A stretch of DNA of 64,000 nucleotides from NCBI RefSeq assembly GCF_026540895.1, contig NZ_JALNUR010000012.1, positions 28,575 through 92,574 on the forward strand, in the 5' to 3' direction. Positions 44,295 to 53,515 of the stretch are shown piece after piece; position 1 is the first letter of the stretch; every line of letters starts with the position of its first letter. The notes beneath the pieces are model-generated. The model ran no database searches and was not told the DNA's origin. It worked only from the letters and a program-made list of their open reading frames with translations. This stretch comes from Sphingomonas sp. GM_Shp_1 (GTDB lineage Bacteria; Pseudomonadota; Alphaproteobacteria; Sphingomonadales; Sphingomonadaceae). The translations under genes were made by a program, and so were the position numbers.

Positions 44295-45365
44295 ATGAAT
44301 CACTTGCGTTTCCCGTTGCGAACCACTCTCATTGCCGCAGCACTCGTCATGGGGCAGGGTGAGGCCATGTCCGCCGACCGTTCCAAGCCGCTGTCGTCCC
44401 CCATCGTCATCGCGCATCGCGGGGCGAGCGGGGAGCGGCCCGAGCACACGCTGGCCGCCTATGACCTCGCGATCCGCGAGGGGGCCGATGTGATCGAGCC
44501 TGATCTGGTGCCGACCAAGGACGGTCATTTGGTCGCGCGGCACGAGAACGAGATTTCGGGGACCACCGATGTCGCGTCGCATCCCGAATTCGCCGACCGA
44601 AAGACGACCAAGACGATCGACGGGCTGAGCGAGACCGGCTGGTTCACCGAGGATTTCACCCTGGCCGAGTTGAAGACCCTGCGCGCTCGCGAACGGCTGC
44701 CGCAGCTTCGCTCGACCGCTTATGATGGCCAGTTCGAAATCCCGACGCTGGAGGAGATCATCGCGCTCGCCAAGCAGCGGTCGAAGGAGACGGGCCGCAT
44801 CATCGCCATCTATCCCGAGACCAAGCATCCGACCTATTTCGCGAGCATCGGCAAGGGCACCGACGCGCCGCTGGTCGCCGCGCTGACCAAGGCGGGATGG
44901 ACTACGGCGGACGCACCGGTCTTCATCCAGTCGTTCGAGGTGCAGAACCTCCAGCATCTGAAGACGATGACCGGCATCCGCCTGATCCAGCTCGTCGCTG
45001 CCGAGGACGGCCCGGCGGACAAGGCCGCGTCCAGCTATGCCGCGATGATGACGCCGGAAGGGCTGAAACAGGTTGCGACCTATGCCTGGGGCATTGGGCC
45101 GGACAAGGCGATGCTGTGGAACGGCGATGCACCCACCCATCTGGTGGCCGACGCCCATGCGGCGGGGCTCCGCGTCCATCCCTGGACTTACCGGGCGGAG
45201 AATCAGTTCGTGCGTCCCGCCTTTCGCCGGGGCAGCGATCCCAAGGCGCATGGCGATGTCGCGGGCGAAATCCGCGCCGCGCTGGGCCAGGGCATCGACG
45301 GTTTCTTCACCGATTTCCCGCTAATCGGGGTAGAAACGCGCAACGCCGTGTTGCGCCCTCATTGA
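44295..45365 (+). CDS. glpQ: Periplasmic glycerophosphodiester phosphodiesterase (GlpQ type)
   Basis: 356 aa; signal peptide (about 1-26). Hydrolyses glycerophosphodiesters to glycerol-3-phosphate and an alcohol. Catalytic residues: HRGASGERPEHTLAAY (His-Arg, Glu), DVIEPDLVPTKDGHLVARHE (Glu-x-Asp, His). The insertion between beta strands (NEISGTTDVASHPEFADRKT to GWFTEDFTLAEL) is typical of GlpQ proteins. Divergent from the oxidoreductase operon. Confidence 0.92.
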   Translation: MNHLRFPLRTTLIAAALVMGQGEAMSADRSKPLSSPIVIAHRGASGERPEHTLAAYDLAIREGADVIEPDLVPTKDGHLVARHENEISGTTDVASHPEFADRKTTKTIDGLSETGWFTEDFTLAELKTLRARERLPQLRSTAYDGQFEIPTLEEIIALAKQRSKETGRIIAIYPETKHPTYFASIGKGTDAPLVAALTKAGWTTADAPVFIQSFEVQNLQHLKTMTGIRLIQLVAAEDGPADKAASSYAAMMTPEGLKQVATYAWGIGPDKAMLWNGDAPTHLVADAHAAGLRVHPWTYRAENQFVRPAFRRGSDPKAHGDVAGEIRAALGQGIDGFFTDFPLIGVETRNAVLRPH

Positions 45366-45375
45366 AAGCCCCTTT

Positions 45376-45690
45376 ATGCGTCACCTCGTCCTCAAGCTCG
45401 CCATCCTGACCCTGCCGCTCGCGACCGGGGGCTGCGTGAAGACGGTGACCAGCGTCGTGAAGGCGCCGTTCCAGGCGGCGGGGCAGGTGGTCGACTGGAC
45501 GACGACCAGCCAGGATGAGGCGGACCGCAATTACGGCCGCAAGATGCGCAAGCAGGAAGCGCGCGAGGGCCGCGAACGCCGCGAATATGAGAAGCAGTGC
45601 CGCAAGCATCCCGAGCAGTGCCAGCAGAGTCCGCAGGGCCAACCCGCCAGCAGGGCTATGACGGCTACCGCGCCGGTTACTGACCACTGA
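45376..45690 (+). CDS. Small lipoprotein, hypothetical
   Basis: 104 aa. Signal with a lipobox ending in GGC (LPLATGGC, Cys at about 20), a short helical stretch VTSVVKAPFQAAGQVVDWTTT, then a strongly charged Arg/Glu/Lys segment and a Gln/Pro tail with CRKHPEQCQQ. Found mainly in sphingomonads as far as I know; no domain recognised. Ten bases after the diesterase, probably same operon. The 3' end overlaps the convergent hydrolase by 14 bases. Confidence 0.7.
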   Translation: MRHLVLKLAILTLPLATGGCVKTVTSVVKAPFQAAGQVVDWTTTSQDEADRNYGRKMRKQEAREGRERREYEKQCRKHPEQCQQSPQGQPASRAMTATAPVTDH

Positions 45691-46384
45691 CGGGCGGCCA
45701 TCCCGCCAGGATGGTCGCCACCGCCGCCAGCACCTGTGGCCGGTGCTGTACCCATAAATGGCTGGAGCGGACCTCGATCGCCGGTACCGAGTCGTCGCGG
45801 CAGATGATGCCCGACACCAGTCCGTCGCTCCGGCTCCAGATCGCGGCGGCGGGGCAGGGCAGCGGCCCCGCGATCGCGGCCGAGCGTGCGATGACGGCGG
45901 GATCGTCCACCCGCTCGCCGGTCAGCCGCTCGAAGGCGCGCCAGACATTGGTCGCCCGTGCCGGGCCCGCATAGGGCGAGGCGATGGTGATGACCCCCGC
46001 GACCAGATCGGGCCGGGCGTGCGCGACCATCCGGGCGATGATCCCGCCCAGGCTGATACCGATCAGCGTGACCGGCCCCGAATCGGCCAGCGCCTCGATC
46101 CGCGCGATCAGATGTTCGGCCTGGGGCCCGACGCTGCGCACGCCGAGATTGCGGCCCAGCCCCCAGCCATGGACGCGATAGCCCTTCGCCGTCAGATACC
46201 GCCGCAGAAACAGGGTCGCGCCATCGGTGTTCACCAGTCCCGGCAGCACCATTACCGTCCGCCCGTCCCCCCGCGGCGCGGCGGCGAGCATGTCCCGGTG
46301 CCGCCACCACGTCGCCCCCATCCACAGCGCGCGCGGCAGTTCGGCGGCCCAGAGCGCCTTGGAGGGCGGCGGGATCACAGCCAT
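45677..46384 (-). CDS. Alpha/beta hydrolase
   Basis: 235 aa. The nucleophile elbow is LIGISLGGIIARM (GxSxG form GISLGG); the oxyanion region VMVLPGLVNTDGATLF is at about 46-61; C-terminal HLWVQHRPQVLAAV holds the probable catalytic His. Some relatives are lipases or esterases, none identified. Start ATG 46384 is inside the 3' end of the DUF2459 gene (10-base overlap), so the two are coupled. A GTG at 46417 is possible. Confidence 0.8.
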   Translation of the reverse strand: MAVIPPPSKALWAAELPRALWMGATWWRHRDMLAAAPRGDGRTVMVLPGLVNTDGATLFLRRYLTAKGYRVHGWGLGRNLGVRSVGPQAEHLIARIEALADSGPVTLIGISLGGIIARMVAHARPDLVAGVITIASPYAGPARATNVWRAFERLTGERVDDPAVIARSAAIAGPLPCPAAAIWSRSDGLVSGIICRDDSVPAIEVRSSHLWVQHRPQVLAAVATILAGWPPVSGQ

Positions 46385-47070
46385 GCCATCACCGTCGAGG
46401 GAAAGGGTGTCCACCACCCCATCCGCACCCCCGCCGCCGCCAGCGCGTCGCCGGTCCAGCTGTTGCAGCTATGGACGGCGCTGTAACGGCCGTTCGCCGC
46501 ATAGAAGGCGTCATAGACGTCATAGCCGGGATAATGCGGCCCGCCCCGCCGCCAACTCGCCTGGATGAACGCGACCAGACGGCGATAGGCGGGCGGCGAG
46601 AGGCGGATCATGCGCACATCGTCGCCATTGGCGCGTGGCAGCGGCAGATGGTCGACATGGATCAGCGTCCGGTCGCTGCCCAGCGCGGCGCGGATGATCG
46701 TCCCCGGTCGCACATCGCGCCAATGCGGCGTCTCGCGAAAGAATCCCGCCTCGCCCCAGCCGATCGCCAGATAGGGAAAGCCCGCATAGCGCGGATCGCG
46801 CAAATCTTCGGGGCGAGCCCAGTCGCGCCAGTCCACCCCCGCCGCTTGCTTCGGCACGATGATCGCAGTGTGGATCGCGCTCGACTCGACGAAGATGGTG
46901 ACGGCGTCGGGCCCGGGGGCGGGCATCGCGACCGTCCGGCGGGGGATCGCGCCCAGGGCCAGCCCGATCGCCAAATAACCGAACAGGATCAGTCCGATCG
47001 CGGCCAGCAGACCCCTTGCAAGCCGGCCCAGCCGTCGCCACGATATGGTTTCATATGTCACCATCTTCAT
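46375..47070 (-). CDS. DUF2459 (TIGR02117) family protein
   Basis: 231 aa with an N-terminal membrane segment (about 19-42) and a conserved periplasmic domain: FVESSAIHTAIIVPKQAAGVDW, FPYLAIGWGEAGFFRETPHW, HVDHLPLP and HSCNSWTGDALAAAGVRMGWWTPF. The family is usually secreted or membrane-linked and of unknown function; His and Cys conservation suggests an enzyme. The ATG at 47070 is chosen because family similarity begins at MKMVTYE. Confidence 0.85.
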   Translation of the reverse strand: MKMVTYETISWRRLGRLARGLLAAIGLILFGYLAIGLALGAIPRRTVAMPAPGPDAVTIFVESSAIHTAIIVPKQAAGVDWRDWARPEDLRDPRYAGFPYLAIGWGEAGFFRETPHWRDVRPGTIIRAALGSDRTLIHVDHLPLPRANGDDVRMIRLSPPAYRRLVAFIQASWRRGGPHYPGYDVYDAFYAANGRYSAVHSCNSWTGDALAAAGVRMGWWTPFPSTVMAWL

Positions 47071-47084
47071 GATAGGCTCCGCGC

Positions 47085-47954
47085 ATGGCACAGGATACCC
47101 ATGTTCTCGCCGCCCCGCCCGAAGGCGCGGGGGCCGACTGGACCATCCCCCAGGGGTGGGAGCATTATACGGCAGAGGAGCATGCGACCTGGGATACCCT
47201 GTTCGCGCGCCAATCGAAACTGCTGCCGGGCCGCGCATCGGAGGCGTATCTGCGCGGGCTCGACGTGCTCAAGCTGTCGCGGCCGGGCATTCCCGATTTC
47301 GAGGAACTGTCCGAACGCCTGATGAAGCTGACCGGGTGGCAGGTGGTCGCGGTGCCGGGGCTGGTGCCGGACGACGTGTTCTTCGACCATATGGCCAATC
47401 GCCGCTTCGTCGCGGGGAATTTCATTCGGCGGCCCGACCAGCTCGATTACCTTCAGGAACCGGACGTCTTCCATGACGTGTTCGGCCATGTGCCGATGCT
47501 CGCCGATCCGGTCTTTGCCGATTATCTGGCGGCCTATGGGCGCGGTGGGCAGCGGGCGCTGGGCATGGATGCGCTGAAATATCTCGGGCGGCTCTATTGG
47601 TACACGGTCGAGTTCGGGCTGGTGCGCGAGGATGGGGATTTGCGGATCTATGGCGCGGGCATCGTGTCGAGCTATTCGGAGAGCCGCTTCGCGCTGGAGG
47701 ACTCCAGTCCCCACCGGATCGGCTTCGACCTCGCCCGGGTGATGCAGACGGAGTATCGGATCGACGACTTCCAGCAGAATTATTTCGTGATCCCGAGTTT
47801 CGAGGCGTTGCTGCGGACGACGCTGGAGGCGGACTTCGCGCCGCTTTACGACGAGATCAGGGCGATGCCCGATATTCCCGTGGCGGAGATCGTGCCGGGG
47901 GATCAGGTGATCACTCACGGCACCCAGGACTATGCTCGGGCGAAGGGCGGATAG
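47085..47954 (+). CDS. phhA: Phenylalanine-4-hydroxylase
   Basis: Non-haem iron, tetrahydropterin-dependent hydroxylase that makes tyrosine from phenylalanine. 289 aa. Iron ligands are the two His of DVFHDVFGHVPML and the Glu of YWYTVEFGLV. Other family blocks: GWEHYTAEEHATWDTLF, LVPDDVFFDHMANRRFVAGNFIR, IDDFQQNYFVIPSFE. Divergent from the DUF2459 gene with 14 bases between. No pterin dehydratase (phhB) gene is nearby. Confidence 0.96.
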   Translation: MAQDTHVLAAPPEGAGADWTIPQGWEHYTAEEHATWDTLFARQSKLLPGRASEAYLRGLDVLKLSRPGIPDFEELSERLMKLTGWQVVAVPGLVPDDVFFDHMANRRFVAGNFIRRPDQLDYLQEPDVFHDVFGHVPMLADPVFADYLAAYGRGGQRALGMDALKYLGRLYWYTVEFGLVREDGDLRIYGAGIVSSYSESRFALEDSSPHRIGFDLARVMQTEYRIDDFQQNYFVIPSFEALLRTTLEADFAPLYDEIRAMPDIPVAEIVPGDQVITHGTQDYARAKGG

Positions 47955-47967
47955 GGTTTCCCTTGGG

Positions 47968-48046
47968 CTTCGACTTCGCTCAGCCTGAACGGAAGTGGGG
48001 GATGGGGCTGGGTAACGAACGCCGTTCAGCCTGAGCGAAGTCGAAG
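47968..48046. repeat. Inverted repeat pair of the CTTCGACTTCGCTCAG family
   Basis: Arms of 25 bases at 47968-47992 and 48022-48046 are reverse complements with a single mismatch, around 29 bases. Same family as 9761-9831. Lies right after phhA, possibly at the transcript end. Confidence 0.8.
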
Positions 48047-48097
48047 GCCACGCCCCGACGCAAGGAACCTTCTCCCGCGCTCCCGGTTCGCACGGCC

Positions 48098-48673
48098 ATG
48101 CATGACCAACCCAACAACGCGGTGAATTACCCGCTGCTCGCCCAGCCCCATATCCAGCTTTACGGCACCGTCGACGAGGTGATGTATGCCGGATTCAAGG
48201 ACCAGCTCGCCGCCGCGCCGACCGACGGCCCGCTCGTGGTGTCGATCACCACGCTGGGCGGCGACCCCGAAATGGCGCGGGCGATGGGCGACTCGATCCG
48301 GTTGCTGCGCGACTATACCGGGCGTGAGACGCTCTTCCTGGGCAAGGTCGCGGTCTATTCGGCGGGGGCGACCTTCATGTCGGCCTTTCCGGTCGAGCAT
48401 CGCTTCTTGACGCGCGGCACCCGGTTGATGTTGCACGAGCGCCAGATGTCGGGCTCCATCGACCTGTCGGGGCCGCTGACCAACCTGCCGGTCGTGCTCA
48501 AGGCCAAGCTGCACGAGATCGAGCAGTCGGTGCTGATCCAAGAGGAAGGGTTTCGTGCCATCGTCAACGGGTCGAAAGTGACCTTCGAGACGCTTCAGGA
48601 GAAGGCGCGGAGCAACTGGTATATCGACGCGGAGGAGGCGCGCGACCTGGGCCTCGTGCTTGATGTGATCTGA
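48098..48673 (+). CDS. ClpP-like serine protease
   Basis: 191 aa with the ClpP/crotonase fold. Visible: PLVVSITTLGGDPEMARAMGDSIRLL, the nucleophile region VYSAGATFMSAF, LMLHERQMSG (His), and the NWYIDAEEARDLGLV C-terminal block. It differs from canonical ClpP (GPAASAG, about 200 aa), so function may differ; it could be an inactive or special-purpose paralogue. It is not next to clpX. The sdhB gene starts 108 bases downstream. Confidence 0.83.
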   Translation: MHDQPNNAVNYPLLAQPHIQLYGTVDEVMYAGFKDQLAAAPTDGPLVVSITTLGGDPEMARAMGDSIRLLRDYTGRETLFLGKVAVYSAGATFMSAFPVEHRFLTRGTRLMLHERQMSGSIDLSGPLTNLPVVLKAKLHEIEQSVLIQEEGFRAIVNGSKVTFETLQEKARSNWYIDAEEARDLGLVLDVI

Positions 48674-48781
48674 GGCAGCGCTTAAATCGGTCAAGACATT
48701 TGCGACAAGCGCCCCTGTCATGTATCGGCGGGGGCGATCCTTTGCCGACAGCCTGTCGGCCCATCCAGCGGGTTTGTGACC

Positions 48782-49561
48782 ATGGCCGAATTTGCCCTGC
48801 CGAAGAACAGCGTCATCAAGAAGGGCGAAACGCACAACGCGACCACCTCGGGCCGCATCAAGAAGTTCAAGGTCTATCGCTACGACCCCGATTCGGGTCA
48901 GAACCCGCGCTACGACACGTTCGAGGTCGATCTGGACGAGTGCGGCCCGATGGTGCTCGACGCGCTCATTAAGATGAAGGCGGAGCAGGACAGCTCGCTG
49001 ACCTTCCGCCGTTCGTGCCGCGAGGGCATTTGCGGATCGTGCGCGATGAACATCGACGGTCGCAACGGTCTGGCCTGCACCACCGCGATCGAGGATGTGA
49101 AGGGCACCGTTCAGATCACGCCTTTGCCGCACATGGATGTGGTCAAGGATCTGGTCCCCGACTTCACCCATTTCTACGCGCAATATGCTTCGATCAAGCC
49201 GTGGCTCCAGACCGTTTCGCCCGCTCCCTCGGGCAAGGAGCGGCTCCAGTCGCCGGACGACCGCGCGAAGCTGGACGGTCTGTACGAGTGCATCCTGTGC
49301 GCCTGCTGCTCGACCTCGTGCCCCAGCTATTGGTGGAATTCGGACAAGTTCCTCGGCCCGGCGATCCTGCTCCAGGCCTATCGCTGGCTGGCGGACAGCC
49401 GCGACGAGATGACCGGCGAGCGTCTGGACGAGCTGGAGGATCCCTTCCGCCTGTACCGCTGCCACACGATCATGAACTGCGCGAATGTCTGCCCCAAGGG
49501 CCTGAACCCGGCCAAGGCGATCGCCGAGATCAAGAAGATGGAAGCCGAGCGGATCATCTGA
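48782..49561 (+). CDS. sdhB: Succinate dehydrogenase iron-sulfur subunit
   Basis: Electron-transfer subunit of complex II. 259 aa. The [2Fe-2S] cysteines are C79, C84, C87 and C99 ([14 protein letters not shown]); the [4Fe-4S] set is C170, C173, C176 with the third cluster [3Fe-4S] using C180, C227, C233 and related residues in [21 protein letters not shown] pair precedes it; the ATG at 48782 is used. The flavoprotein and membrane subunits are not nearby. Followed by a terminator. Confidence 0.95.
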   Translation: MAEFALPKNSVIKKGETHNATTSGRIKKFKVYRYDPDSGQNPRYDTFEVDLDECGPMVLDALIKMKAEQDSSLTFRRSCREGICGSCAMNIDGRNGLACTTAIEDVKGTVQITPLPHMDVVKDLVPDFTHFYAQYASIKPWLQTVSPAPSGKERLQSPDDRAKLDGLYECILCACCSTSCPSYWWNSDKFLGPAILLQAYRWLADSRDEMTGERLDELEDPFRLYRCHTIMNCANVCPKGLNPAKAIAEIKKMEAERII

Positions 49562-49586
49562 TCCGGTTGCTTTCGATGGAAACGAG

Positions 49587-49618
49587 AAGGGGGTCGGAAA
49601 CGGCCCCCTTTTCTTTTT
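49587..49618 (+). terminator. Rho-independent terminator of sdhB
   Basis: aagggggtcg, loop gaaa, cggccccctt, then tctttttcc. Stem of 10 pairs (one G-T) and a T-rich tail, 25 bases after the sdhB stop. Confidence 0.88.
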
Positions 49619-49845
49619 CCTCCCCAAGCTTGCTTGGGGAGGGGTGTGCGGGCGAGATTGTGCCCCCGGCACAATCTTGGCTTGCCTGGGGCAAGCCAAA
49701 GCTCGCACACGCGCAAGCGATGGTGGAGGGGCCTGCCCTCACCCTTCCCACCCGCTTTCGCGGGCGGGCCCCTTCCCTCTCCCAGCGGGAGAGGGAGGGA
49801 GGCGCGAAGCGCCGGAAGGGTGAGGGCAGGGGGTTGACGCCGGTT
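49619..49845. repeat. Composite palindromic repeat with multibranch units
   Basis: Fills most of the 308-base gap between sdhB and zapE. It starts as family A (tcctccccaagcttgcttgggga), then holds a three-way-junction unit (49644-49710), a family A end (gatggtggagggg), and a unit with a 17-base outer stem and three hairpins (49732-49748 pairing with 49814-49830). No gene was accepted. Confidence 0.75.
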
Positions 49846-49869
49846 ACTCCAGGGCAGACATCACCCCCA

Positions 49870-51006
49870 ATGCCCGATATCCTGAACGCCTATCGCCGCT
49901 TGGTCGCCGCCGAAGAACTCCGCCCCGATCCCGAGCAGGCCGCTGCTGCCGCGCGTCTCGAAACCTTGGCTACCGAGCTCGAGGCGCATGAAAGTCGCAA
50001 GAAGCCCAATTTCCTAGAGCGTTGGTTCACCACCAGCGCGGTGAAGATCCCCCGCGGCGTCTACCTCTGGGGCGATGTGGGCCGCGGCAAGTCGATGCTG
50101 ATGGACCTGTTCTTCGACCATGTCGCGGTCGAGGCCAAGCGCCGCGTCCATTTCGCCGAGTTCATGCTGGAGGTCCACGCCCGCATCGCTACCGAGCGCG
50201 CCAAGCAGGCGGGTGAGCCGATCGCGCCCGTCGCCGCCGCGCTGGCGGAGGAAACCCGATTGCTGGCCTTTGACGAGATGATGGTCACCAACAGCCCCGA
50301 TGCGATGATCCTGTCGCGGCTGTTCACCGCGCTGATTGAGGCGGGGGTGACGATCGTCACCACCTCGAACCGGCCGCCGAAAGACCTCTACAAGAACGGG
50401 CTCAACCGCGAGCATTTCCTGCCCTTCATCGCGCTGATCGAGGAGCGGCTGGACGTGCTGGCGCTCAACGGGCCGACCGACTACCGCCGCGACCGACTGG
50501 GGCGGCTCGACACCTGGCTGGTGCCCAATGGTCCCAAGGCGACGATGACCCTGTCGGCGGCGTTCTTCCGCCTGACCGACTATCCGGTCGAGGATGCCGC
50601 GCATGTGCCCAGCGAAGACCTGAAGGTCGGCGGACGCGTACTGCATGTGCCCAAGGCGTTGAAGGGCGTGGCGGTCTTCTCGTTCAAGCGGCTGTGCGGC
50701 GAGGCGCGGGGCGCGGCGGACTATCTGGCGGTGGCAAGGCGCTTCCACACCGTCATCCTGGTCGGCATCCCCAAGCTGGGGCCGGAGAATCGCAATGAGG
50801 CGGCACGCTTCGTCCAACTGATCGACGCGCTCTACGAACACAAGGTCAAGCTCCTCGCCGCAGCCGACGCCCAGCCTGCCGAACTCTACGAAACCGGCGA
50901 TGGCCGGTTCGAGTTCGAGCGTACGATCAGTCGTCTCGAAGAGATGCGCTCCGAGGACTATCTGGCGCAAGGCCATGGCTCGGATGAAGGCGGGATGAAC
51001 GCTTAA
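49870..51006 (+). CDS. zapE: Cell division protein ZapE (AFG1-like ATPase)
   Basis: 378 aa ATPase that destabilises FtsZ rings at late division. Walker A GDVGRGKS at 68-75, Walker B LLAFDEMM, sensor region TTSNRPPKDLYKNGLNREHFLPFI. AFG1 signature RVLHVPKALKGVAVFSFKRLCGEARGAADY. The ATG at 49870 is chosen; the frame is open further upstream through the repeat, but that part is not conserved. The AFG1 name is also used for this family. Confidence 0.95.
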   Translation: MPDILNAYRRLVAAEELRPDPEQAAAAARLETLATELEAHESRKKPNFLERWFTTSAVKIPRGVYLWGDVGRGKSMLMDLFFDHVAVEAKRRVHFAEFMLEVHARIATERAKQAGEPIAPVAAALAEETRLLAFDEMMVTNSPDAMILSRLFTALIEAGVTIVTTSNRPPKDLYKNGLNREHFLPFIALIEERLDVLALNGPTDYRRDRLGRLDTWLVPNGPKATMTLSAAFFRLTDYPVEDAAHVPSEDLKVGGRVLHVPKALKGVAVFSFKRLCGEARGAADYLAVARRFHTVILVGIPKLGPENRNEAARFVQLIDALYEHKVKLLAAADAQPAELYETGDGRFEFERTISRLEEMRSEDYLAQGHGSDEGGMNA

Positions 51007-51026
51007 TGCACTTGCGAACCATTATC

Positions 51027-52090
<1,064 letters not shown>

Positions 52091-52105
52091 TCAAGGGGTG
52101 AGCTA

Positions 52106-52485
52106 CCACCCCGGCGAAAGCCGGGGGCCAGTGTGGGGGTGTCCTGCGCGATGGATGGTCCGGCCTATGTGTACATCATGGCCAACCGCCGAAACGGGAC
52201 GATCTATATCGGGTCGACGATTAATCTGCCGAAACGGGCCTGGGAGCATCGGAACGGCGTCGTCGACGGGTTCACCAAGCGATATGGCTGTCATCTTCTC
52301 GTTTGGTACGAGGCGCATGACAGCTGGGAATTTGCACGGCAGCGCGAGCTGCGGATGAAAGAATGGAGACGGGACTGGAAGTTGCAGGAGATCGAAAAGC
52401 TCAATCCCCGCTGGGATGATCTTTACGATCAGATCGCATTTCCATGACCGTCTTCCCAACTGGACCCCGGCGTTCGCCGGGGTGG
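52106..52485. mobile_element. GIY-YIG cassette flanked by inverted palindromic repeats
   Basis: Left repeat 52106-52132 and right repeat 52459-52485 are reverse complements at 25 of 27 positions; each contains its own hairpin (ccccggcgaaagccgggg at 52109-52126 and ccccggcgttcgccgggg at 52465-52482). Between them is one small gene (52151-52447). Size 380 bases. It has the form of a small mobile or domesticated cassette. No target duplication was tested. Confidence 0.6.
52151..52447 (+). CDS. GIY-YIG nuclease domain protein, solitary
   Basis: 98 aa. The GIY-YIG core is YVYIMANRRNGTIYIGSTINL (first Tyr pair and YIG), then the catalytic Arg in KRAWEHRNG and Glu in the RELRMKEWRRDWKL helix. It is only a nuclease domain with no DNA-binding partner. 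Such stand-alone proteins are numerous in sphingomonads. The 49 bases before it and the 38 after it are palindromic repeats. Function unknown; mobility, repair and repeat processing are all possible. Confidence 0.82.
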   Translation: MDGPAYVYIMANRRNGTIYIGSTINLPKRAWEHRNGVVDGFTKRYGCHLLVWYEAHDSWEFARQRELRMKEWRRDWKLQEIEKLNPRWDDLYDQIAFP

Positions 52486-52500
52486 AAGGGCGATTAGCGA

Positions 52501-53385
52501 ATGAGCATCCTCGTCAACAAGAACACCAAGGTCATCACCCAGGGCATGACGGGTGAGACCGGCACGTTCCACACCCAGCAGGCGCTGGCTTATGGCACCC
52601 AGATGGTCGGCGGCGTGACGCCGGGCAAGGGCGGCACCGAGCATATCGGCTTGCCGGTCTTCAACACCGTCGCCGAAGCCAAGTCGAAGACGGGCGCGGA
52701 TGCGTCGGTCATCTACGTGCCGCCGCCCTTCGCGGCCGACTCGATCCTGGAGGCGATCGACGCGGAGATCCCGCTGATCGTCGCGATCACGGAAGGCATT
52801 CCGGTCCTCGACATGGTCAAGGTCAAGCGCGCCCTGTCGGGTTCCAAGTCGCGGCTGATCGGTCCGAACTGTCCGGGCGTGCTGACGCCGGGCGAGTGCA
52901 AGATCGGCATCATGCCGGGTTCGATCTTCAAGAAGGGCTCGGTCGGCGTCGTGTCGCGCTCGGGAACCCTGACCTATGAGGCGGTGTTCCAGACCTCGAA
53001 TGCCGGTCTCGGTCAAACGACCGCGGTCGGTATCGGCGGCGACCCCGTCAACGGCACCAACTTCATCGACGTACTGGAGCTGTTCCTGGCCGACGAGGAA
53101 ACCCAGTCGATCATCATGATCGGCGAGATCGGCGGCTCGGCGGAAGAAGAAGCCGCGCAGTTCCTGCGTGACGAAGCCAAACGTGGCCGTTCGAAGCCGA
53201 TGGCCGGCTTCATCGCGGGTCGCACTGCGCCTCCGGGCCGTCGCATGGGCCATGCCGGTGCGATCGTGTCGGGCGGCCAGGGCGGCGCCGAGGACAAGAT
53301 CGCGGCGATGGAAGCGGCCGGGATCAAGGTCGCGGCCTCGCCGTCGGAACTCGGCTCGACCCTGTTGTCGGTGCTGAACAAGTAA
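52501..53385 (+). CDS. sucD: Succinyl-CoA ligase alpha subunit
   Basis: Substrate-level phosphorylation step, succinyl-CoA to succinate. 294 aa, normal length. CoA-binding Rossmann region ([25 protein letters not shown]), then the phosphohistidine His251 in [15 protein letters not shown]. The usual partner sucC is not next to it. Preceded by the GIY-YIG cassette and followed by a palindromic doublet before sucA. Confidence 0.97.
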   Translation: MSILVNKNTKVITQGMTGETGTFHTQQALAYGTQMVGGVTPGKGGTEHIGLPVFNTVAEAKSKTGADASVIYVPPPFAADSILEAIDAEIPLIVAITEGIPVLDMVKVKRALSGSKSRLIGPNCPGVLTPGECKIGIMPGSIFKKGSVGVVSRSGTLTYEAVFQTSNAGLGQTTAVGIGGDPVNGTNFIDVLELFLADEETQSIIMIGEIGGSAEEEAAQFLRDEAKRGRSKPMAGFIAGRTAPPGRRMGHAGAIVSGGQGGAEDKIAAMEAAGIKVAASPSELGSTLLSVLNK

Positions 53386-53397
53386 GGCGTATCGCGT

Positions 53398-53477
53398 CAC
53401 CCCGGCACAACCGCCGGGGTCCGTGGCGGCAGGCGGGCCGCTCGCGGCTGCGGACCCCAGGCGGATGTGCCGGGGTG
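53398..53477. repeat. Palindromic doublet between sucD and sucA
   Basis: Left 53398-53423 and right 53451-53477 are inverted copies (one mismatch and one indel), each about 26 bases and each palindromic (ccccggc through gccgggg type), 27 bases apart. They resemble the repeats that flank the GIY-YIG gene at 52106 and 52458 (shared start caccccggc). No gene lies between them. Confidence 0.7.
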
Positions 53478-53515
53478 GCGATAGTTGATAAGACGGGCGG
53501 TCGAGGAAGCGTCTC

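Noticed and set aside
49015..49869. N-terminal extension of zapE through the repeat and sdhB
   Set aside because: The extension is a shadow of sdhB in another frame; ZapE similarity begins at 49870.
52106..52485. A classical insertion sequence or homing endonuclease
   Set aside because: There is no transposase, and the nuclease lacks the DNA-binding part of homing endonucleases; called a cassette only.
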